Of a stretch of 7,985 nucleotides of DNA, positions 1 through 6,500 are shown one piece after another. Source of the stretch: an uncultured Clostridia bacterium (lineage in GTDB: Bacteria > Bacillota > Clostridia > Christensenellales > CAG-917); contig CANREO010000038.1 in the NCBI GenBank assembly GCA_947629635.1, positions 1 through 7,985 of the forward strand, read 5' to 3'. The notes beneath the pieces were generated by a model, which made no database searches, was not told the DNA's origin, and saw nothing but the letters and a program-made list of their open reading frames with translations. The position numbers and the translations under genes were made by a program. The stretch's first letter is position 1, and every line of letters begins with the position of its first letter.

Positions 1-118
1 TGACAGCCAGCGCAATGACCGTCGCGACGGACGCAATGCACAAAATGATCAAAAAATAGAAAGCGTTGCGCTTCATAAAGCCGCCGAAACGCTTCATTGC
101 AACTGTAAATTTGCTCAT
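1..118 (-). CDS. N-terminus of a membrane-anchored protein of unknown function (partial)
   Basis: Reading the minus strand, an ATG at 118-116 starts an open frame that leaves the window after 39 codons. The product begins MSKFTVAMKRFGGFMKRN and continues directly into a hydrophobic helix, AFYFLIILCIASVATVIALAV. The basic head followed by one uninterrupted helix is what a signal anchor or single-pass membrane protein shows, with the bulk of the protein predicted outside the cell. A canonical GGAGG lies seven bases upstream of the ATG and a plausible promoter precedes it, so the start is well supported. Short N-termini of this kind occur on Gram-positive envelope proteins such as SpoIIQ-like M23 peptidases, but none of a catalytic domain is visible here, so that identity is only a guess. 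It is transcribed divergently from the giant surface-protein gene; shared control is possible but not shown. Confidence 0.8.
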   Translation of the reverse strand, partial: MSKFTVAMKRFGGFMKRNAFYFLIILCIASVATVIALAV

Positions 119-125
119 GATGATA

Positions 126-130
126 CCTCC
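126..130 (-). promoter_or_regulatory. Ribosome binding site of the leftward gene
   Basis: CCTCC on the + strand reads GGAGG on the minus strand, seven bases before the ATG at 118. It is a full-strength Shine-Dalgarno core and fixes the start of the leftward gene. Confidence 0.85.
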
Positions 131-143
131 AATATGAGCTGAT

Positions 144-224
144 TATTGACAGGCGGAATAAATTTTATACAGGGTAGAGGAAAGATTTGTTAAAGAGAGC
201 ATAATTGCGTTTGGGTATTGACAG
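144..224 (+). repeat. 9-base direct repeat TATTGACAG, two copies
   Basis: TATTGACAG occurs at 144-152 and again at 216-224, 72 bases apart. The second copy contains the -35 hexamer of the rightward promoter. The first has no acceptable -10 at 16-18 bases and lies just downstream of the expected start point of the leftward transcript. It may be a decayed or alternative -35 element, a protein-binding site shared by both promoters, or chance in AT-rich DNA. Confidence 0.4.
164..193 (-). promoter_or_regulatory. Probable sigma-A promoter for the leftward gene
   Basis: On the minus strand TTAACA (193-188) and TATAAA (169-164) are separated by 18 bases. Each hexamer matches the sigma-A consensus at five of six positions. 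Initiation would fall near 157, giving a leader of about 38 bases that carries the GGAGG. Found by eye; no other minus-strand pair in the intergenic region looked as good. Confidence 0.55.
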
Positions 225-246
225 AGGAATGATTATGGCATAAAAT
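218..246 (+). promoter_or_regulatory. Sigma-A promoter of the giant surface-protein gene
   Basis: TTGACA (218-223), a 17-base spacer and TAAAAT (241-246) form a near-consensus vegetative promoter: six of six at -35, five of six at -10, ideal spacing. There is no extended -10 TG. Transcription should begin near 253, leaving an untranslated leader of roughly 100 bases before the ATG at 356. The strength of the match suggests transcription is not limiting unless a regulator acts in the intergenic region. Confidence 0.75.
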
Positions 247-299
247 AGATATGTATAAATAGTATTATACGCGTGCAATGCGTGCGCACATAATAAAAA

Positions 300-340
300 C
301 TGCGAAGCTCGTGGGGACGGGCGGCGGAGGCCGATCGCAG
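300..340 (+). promoter_or_regulatory. GC-rich foldable element in the 5' leader
   Basis: CTGCGA (300-305) can pair with TCGCAG (335-340), closing a 29-base purine- and G-rich loop (306-334) that contains an extra GGAGG at 326-330. The element stands out from the AT-rich DNA on its upstream side and ends four bases before the actual ribosome binding site. It does not match any riboswitch consensus I can recall (c-di-GMP-I in particular was compared and does not fit). It could modulate translation initiation or act as a ribosome standby site; it may also be unstructured in practice. Confidence 0.35.
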
Positions 341-343
341 ACA

Positions 344-350
344 AGAGGTG
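344..350 (+). promoter_or_regulatory. Ribosome binding site that fixes the giant gene's start
   Basis: AGAGGTG ends five bases before the ATG at 356. An in-frame upstream ATG at 278 is also open through to 356 (26 extra codons), but it has no Shine-Dalgarno sequence, would lie only about 25 bases from the predicted transcript start, and would put a Gly/Arg-rich stretch ahead of the signal peptide. The ATG at 356 is therefore preferred. Confidence 0.8.
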
Positions 351-355
351 AAATT

Positions 356-502
356 ATGAGGTTTTCAAAACATACAAAAGCGGACAAATACAATTTGTTG
401 CGTTTGGGGTTGTTGGCGCTGTGTTTCGTATTTGCGCTGTCCGCCGCGCTTTGCATAAATCTGCCTTTGTCTGTAAAAGGAAACGATCATATTGCCGAGG
501 CG
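356..502 (+). other. Signal peptide of the giant protein (residues 1 to about 49)
   Basis: Residues 2-16 are basic (R2, K5, K8, K11, R16). Residues 17-40 form a hydrophobic core including LGLLALCFVFALSAALC. A plausible signal peptidase I site is A-E-A (47-49) before A50; an alternative is after S29-A30. Neither C23 nor C33 sits in a convincing lipobox, because both are preceded by Leu, so a lipoprotein is unlikely. The exact cleavage point is an estimate. Confidence 0.8.
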
Positions 503-3500
503 GCTTCTCCTGTCAGTAAAGGCAATCAAACCACGGTCCTGGGTTCCAGCCATGACCAAGGTATTAGTTGGGTATTCAACAGTTATACTCCGGGCGGAAG
601 TTCCGCAACTTTGAATGATAATATAAATAACACCAAGTTGCCGCAGATAGGTTCTGCAACGGACAACACGGGCGGCACATTTTTGTATGGACAATTTGCC
701 TCGGATGTGTCCGACTCTGTAGCCAAGCAAATATATGCCCAAAGTTCCGGATCGGAATATCAATTTGGAATAGAGAGCAGCCCAAAATACAACGGGCAAA
801 TCACCATTGCAATCGTTTATGAAGTGCCAAATGCCATCAAGCAATTGGTCGAAAGCGTTTATAAAAACGCGGTCAGCGTAGAACTCAGGTTCAAATATTC
901 GATCCATGACAATTCGCATTTGGATAGTTATTATGTAGATTGTCATCCGGGATCTGTGACGGCGCAAACCGCGCAAAATTCCATGACAAGCGGTAATGGT
1001 TATCATTACGACAACGACGGAGTAGGCGGCAATGCCGTGACGCATGAATCCAACCCGAAAATTGTAACCGCCGGTTCATATACGTGGACGCTCGCCACGA
1101 CTATGGTCTGGAACGGTGCCTGGAATTGGAGCAACCAACAGAGAAAAGCATATCTTTCAAACATCAGAGCGGAATATACGATCAAGTCGCAAGCGTCCGA
1201 CTCATACAGTTCGCCTTATTTTTCACAGGTAGATACTGAAAATACCTATCCTTACAGACCCAATACAAACAACAGCAACGCCAATCCCAACTGGCCCATT
1301 TATGTCAGCGGAATGGAAAACACGCTTGAAAACGCAGTTGACAAGGTAGACAGAAACGGCGCAAATATGCACTCCTATACAAACGAGAGCAGGACGGAAG
1401 CCGTTGAGGGCGACAATCCGGGGACTTATTATAAGAGACTTACGCTGGAATTCGACGCTTCGGACGCCGTAAGACAAATTTATTTGCAAAATACATCCGC
1501 AAGATTTAACGTCTTCAGTGTAGTGGACAAAAACGGATTGGTGAACGGCAATTGGAACGGCGTTGATCGCTTCAATACAAACAACGGAGAGGCGCGTGTT
1601 GCGGTGAGGAAGACGAGCGCAACGCATTTTAGCGTGACGATATACGTTTATAAAAACTTTTCCACCAACCTGGTTTTCGAAACGTACAATACAAGCTTCA
1701 ATCTGACATACCCCATTTCCTTTAAGGGCATAGACCTGACGGGGACTACCTCATCTTCCGCGAGCATTTCGCTTGCCGGCGATATGCTGATGGCGGCTAA
1801 GAGCGCCGGACCCGAAGAGGATATGCAAACAATAGATTGGCTGCGCAAGCCGAGCGGCTTCTCGCAAAGGATGGACGTAAACTTCCTTGAAAGCTTAAGC
1901 GACGCCGCCGTGTCCAGGCACGCCATTTACTTCACCGTGAAGAAGTACGGCACATATCAAGAACTGCTTACCGCGCAAGACGACGGACAGGTGGAACTGT
2001 CAAGAGACATCATAAACAGCGGCAGTTTCCATCCCGTCGCAGCAGGGCCGTCGGACAGCGCCGCTACGACATACTCGTTCAACTTTGTGTATCACTTCGA
2101 CACCGGTTTTGCAAACAGCGTGGGCAGCGGCACCACTACGTCGGCGCCGAATTCGACCACAGACGCAACAGGGTCGGGATATTACATATTCAGATTTTGG
2201 GTGTATGATCTCGCCGGCAACGAAGGAGCGTTGCTGGACGAGGTGTTTTATGCAAAAGTAGACTACGAACAGCCTATCTACGACGTGGACCTCAGTTATA
2301 AACCCGACGCAGATCTCTTGCAAACCGTAAATATAGACGCCGCGCACAACGGCGCCTGGGCAAAGGGCGAGACTACGCTCAAGTTGCAGTTGCAAAAGGG
2401 CATGAGCGTGTCGGGCAACACTCTCGTCTTTATGGACGGCGCCAGCCGCGACCACATCGTCACCGTAAACTATTTGGGCAGCATCACTCATCTTGACGGC
2501 GCGCCGTCGGAAGAGGGCGACTCTTTGACGATGTCGCTGAAGCACAACCTCACTCAAAATACGGACATTACGATAAAATTCGAAGACGGGGCGTTTATCA
2601 TCACCTTCGACAACACCAGAGAAAACGGACTGTATAAGGACGTCGCTTGGATCACGGCGTTCAACATCTATGCAGGCGCGTACGAGGTCAGCTCGCGCGA
2701 CGATTTACCCACGGGGACGCCGCGCCTGGACTATACAAACACCGATTGGAGATACCAAGGCAGACAGCAGGTGGCGGTGCTCATCGACCGCAATATGCCC
2801 GACATCCCGACGCTGGAGGCAAACGAATATGTCATCGACGCCGACCGTTGGGACTTCGACTTTGACAAGGTCGAAAGAAATTGGTATACGGACGGGTATA
2901 GCTATCAAGGCACTTCCGCCACGTTCGACGACGATCTGAGAGCTTTGTACGGCAATCAAATGAAGGTGCGCGTAGGGGTAAAATATATTGACACAAGAAA
3001 CGCCCTTGTCGCGCTGAAGGCGTTGGATCTGAAAACAAAATTCACATCCGCCACGTTTGACGAGGGTTGGGAGAGCACTTGGTTTGACAAGATCTCCGAC
3101 ATAAACAACTTCCAGACGGAGGCGCAAAGGGCAGCCACTATAGATCTGCTTCAGGCAAACAATGGCGGCCTGCGCGTGCTGTTTGTATGGAGCGAGGATC
3201 AGGCAGGAAATATATCCAAGGGCTTTAGCCTTTACTATATACTTGCGGACGCCAGGACGTATACGTTTGCTACGACGCTCGGCTCCGACAGCAGACTTGG
3301 CAACACCGCAAGCATGAGGGCAAGCGCAACGTCGGGCATAAAGCGCGGCGCCCGTATCGACCTCACGTTTGTTATAAATCAGGGCTACGTGCCTTATAAG
3401 TTCAACATAAAAATCGGCGAAGTATCTACTACCGTGCTCGAAAACTATTTGCCAAGGACGCAATGGACGCTCGCGGAGCAATCCTATGACAGGGAGTATG

Positions 3501-6500
3501 CGTCGGGAGTTAAATTCCTCGACGCGGACGACTTTGTCAATGCAAACTCGATGTCGTTCATATACGACACTCCCGACAGCTTTGCGCCGATAGAGGGCGA
3601 GCGCATGGAGGCGGAGTTTATCCACCGCAAGATAGTCACGGCAAGTTTGCACAGCTTTACCGTCACATACGATCGCAAGCCCGTCGATATATCGAAAATT
3701 GTCGAATTTTCGGACGAAACCGCAAAAAATGAATACGTCATCGTCTTTTTGAAGGACGGCAAGCCCATGTATAAATCGGGCGACGGCTATACCACCGACG
3801 AGGCGGAAGCGGAACGCAACGAGGGCGGAAAACAATATTACATACCCAAGGACGCGGGCGAGTACGGCTTGCGCATATACCTCGAAAAGGACAACGCCGC
3901 ATATGTGGACGAAACCTTTACAATGGACGGGGAAGGCAATCAAAACATAACCGATAACGACTTCAATATATTGAAGGCGGCGGCTACCGTCACCCCCGAC
4001 GCCACGCAAAGCACCTTCGGCGAAGAGGCGACGCTCACATTTAAAGTGACGTATCTCGTGGACGGCATCCCGACCGAACTTTCCGCAGAAGACCAACAGG
4101 CAGAGGGCATTCAAGGTTCGCTTGCGCTCAACGTGGCCGACTTCACTACGGCGGCGGTCCTCGGCGTGGGCAATTACGAGATAATAGAGGGCGAGACGTT
4201 TGAGTTTACAAGCGGCAACTTCACCGTGCAATTTACGGGCGGCGTGCGCCACTCCATCGTCGCGCGCGTCATCACCGTCAGCACCTGGGACGCGTCAAAG
4301 ACATACGGCGACCGCGACCCGGAGCACTTCCCGTTTGCAATAGGCACAGAGCAGTTTAAGCCCGGCGAAGAGGCGCTTGACATCATCAAATCCATATTTC
4401 TTACTTTGGAATTTACACAGCAGGATAAAGACGACAAGCAATATTATGTATGCGCTACGGGCAGCTATATTTTGCGCGCAGAGGGCGAGGACGTCAACGT
4501 CTACGACTATCTGAACGACGCTTCGCTGTTCGACGGCCTCAGCAGCAACTATAAGATAGAAATCGACAACACCGTCGGCCACTTTACGATTGAAAAGAGA
4601 GATGTCACTCTCGACGTCAGCGGACAGAGCGTAGTGTTGCAAAAGGGCACGGAATTCCGGCCGCAAGAAGCCAAACTCACATACGCAATAGCCTCTAAGG
4701 ACAGCCATTTGAGAGCGGAGATCGAGAGCATAGTGAAGCTCAAACTTGCGGATGCATATTCAAGCGATAATCCATCCGACGGCTATGAGCACGTCTATTC
4801 GTACGACATTTTGCTCGACGGCGAGGGCAATGAAAATATCACCCTCAAACTCGGCGACGATCATACCTATCTCGTCTATATCGCGGACGGCAAAGCGATC
4901 ATCATTTCGTTGAAAGACGCCGCGGACTTCGGCTTTGTGTTTGGCTTGCAGTGGAGCGACGATACTCTGACTTACGAAAAATTTAAGGATAACTTTGACG
5001 TCACAAGCGAAGAAGAATTGCCCGATTTCGACAATATCGAATGGACGTGCAATATAAGCGGAGTGCAGAGCGGCACTTATATCCCGGCAGGCTCCTATCT
5101 CGTCACGCTTACGGGCCTCAAACTGACGAAGGGCGGAAGCGAAGTCAAGGACGAGCGCGGCATCAGCTACAACGTCTTTGCAAACTCCTTCTCCATTGTC
5201 GTAGACGCCGCGAAAGTCACGGTCAAACCCGTGGTCAGAGGCGGATACGAGAGGATATACGGCGAGGAGGATTCCAAGTTCGACATAGGCTTCGAAGTTA
5301 CCGCAATAAACGATCAATCGTTCACATCCGAACAAACATATGCCGAATATGAGTTCTCGCGGATCGTAAGTTTGATAAGCGGCACCTTCGCAAGAGGCAA
5401 ATACGCGTCCACGGGCGACTTCAGCGTGGTTGGAGCGCGCTACGACGATGCAACGGACGACGAGGGCAACATACTCGCGGAGGGCGGCGGATATTATGCG
5501 TTGCACATTCTCAGGGCATTCTCGATCTCAGACAACAACTTTGCCGTAGAGACGGATCTTGGCGAGCTTCAACATTTTGTCATCAAGCCGTACTCGCTTA
5601 AGCTGACCGCGGACGACTTCAAGGGCGTCAACAAGAGCTACGACGGCTCGACGGAAGTCAGATACAGCGATCCGCGCGACGCGTACGATCTCGACGAAAT
5701 GCTTGTGCGCCCCACGGACGAGGTGCTTATAAGCATGACGGCAAATTATCTTACGGAAGGTTCGCCCAATCAGCGCACCGAGACGGGTATAAAAATAGAA
5801 AATATCGCGCTCACCGGCGCTCAGGCGCACAATTACGTAATAAGTTCCATCAAACGCACAAACGAGCAAGACGGCCATGCGCAACTTTACAGCTCCGAAG
5901 GCGTCGAGGCGGAGGCAAACGCCGATACTCCGCTGACGGATAGCGTATATGCGGTTATATATTATTTAGATAATAATACTTTAGATATAAAAATATATAT
6001 CTCCGCAGGCAGCATCGGCATCAAAAAGAGCGACTTTGCCGTAAGCAAGGTGTATGACAACAACTACTCGCTGACGCTTGACGCGATACAGATGTTCAGC
6101 AACTCCGACGTCAACGGTGTGGGATCGACCATATTGTTTACGGCGCTGAAAAACGGCCTTGCCTCGCTCGTAGCTGAGGAGACGAGCCTATTCCCGGGCA
6201 AAGACGTCAGCGACAAATACATCGTCAGTATAAGCATATTCTTCGAAGTGGGCGACATCAACAACTATACGGTGCTCAACAACGACGAGGAAGATACGGA
6301 ATATAAGGACGCTTCGGTGACGGTCGTCGGCGCAGAGTACGGCGGAAAACTCGGCATAAAAGTGGTTGTGTCCAACATCACGGCAAGGATCACGAAGCGC
6401 GTGCTGGACGCAAACTCTTTCAGCAAACTCGAGACCGTCGATAGAGATTACAACGGCTTGGCCGCGGTCAATATCGACTTTATGCCGTCTGACGACGCGC

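Larger units (their letters stand above)
3638..5575 (+). other. MBG-type tandem modules (about residues 1095-1740)
   Basis: Five modules can be phased. Their start motifs are TYDRKP (1104-1109), STFGEE (1219-1224), KTYGDRDP (1315-1322), a more diverged one after EKRDVTLDVSG (from 1413), and IYGEED (1634-1639). KTYGDRDP is very close to the classic MBG 'tYGdaDP' signature. Module ends are marked by NYEI (1273), NYKI (1398) and NNFAV (near 1728). Each start is preceded by a linking strand such as IVARVITV or FTIEKRDVTL. Spacing between starts is about 95-115 residues, except for the fourth unit, which is about twice as long and may hide an additional degenerate module. MBG modules are found in large bacterial surface proteins; their ligand is generally unknown. 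Confidence 0.65.

Noticed and set aside
146..171. Second rightward promoter starting at TTGACA 146-151
   Set aside because: The only -10-like hexamer (TATACA at 166-171) is 14 bases away, too short for sigma-A; nothing suitable is present at 16-18 bases.
300..340. c-di-GMP riboswitch in the leader
   Set aside because: The conserved ACGCACAGGGCAAACC-type core and tetraloop are absent; only a simple potential stem remains.
278..355. Upstream in-frame ATG adding 26 residues to the giant protein
   Set aside because: No Shine-Dalgarno sequence precedes it, it is close to the predicted transcript start, and it would bury the signal peptide behind a Gly/Arg-rich stretch.
422..454. Lipoprotein signal (C23 or C33)
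   Set aside because: Both cysteines are directly preceded by Leu rather than Gly, Ala or Ser, so neither forms a proper lipobox.
365..1045. Minus-strand open frame of 226 codons
   Set aside because: Codon-aligned antisense of the signal peptide and head region, ending at the sense TCA at 365-367. The sense strand has the promoter, ribosome binding site and signal sequence.
2647..2939. Two overlapping short + strand frames
   Set aside because: Out-of-frame readings within the giant gene, with Arg/Cys/His-rich products and no reason to prefer them over the continuous main frame.
2705..4252. Minus-strand open frame of 515 codons
   Set aside because: It is aligned codon for codon with the sense frame and ends exactly at a rare sense TTA codon (2705-2707). 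It is open only because the sense gene seldom uses TTA, CTA or TCA. Its product is low in recognisable features.
4760..5506. Minus-strand open frame of 248 codons
   Set aside because: Lies opposite the intact MBG region of the sense protein, the same situation as the other antisense shadows; no recognisable domain was seen.
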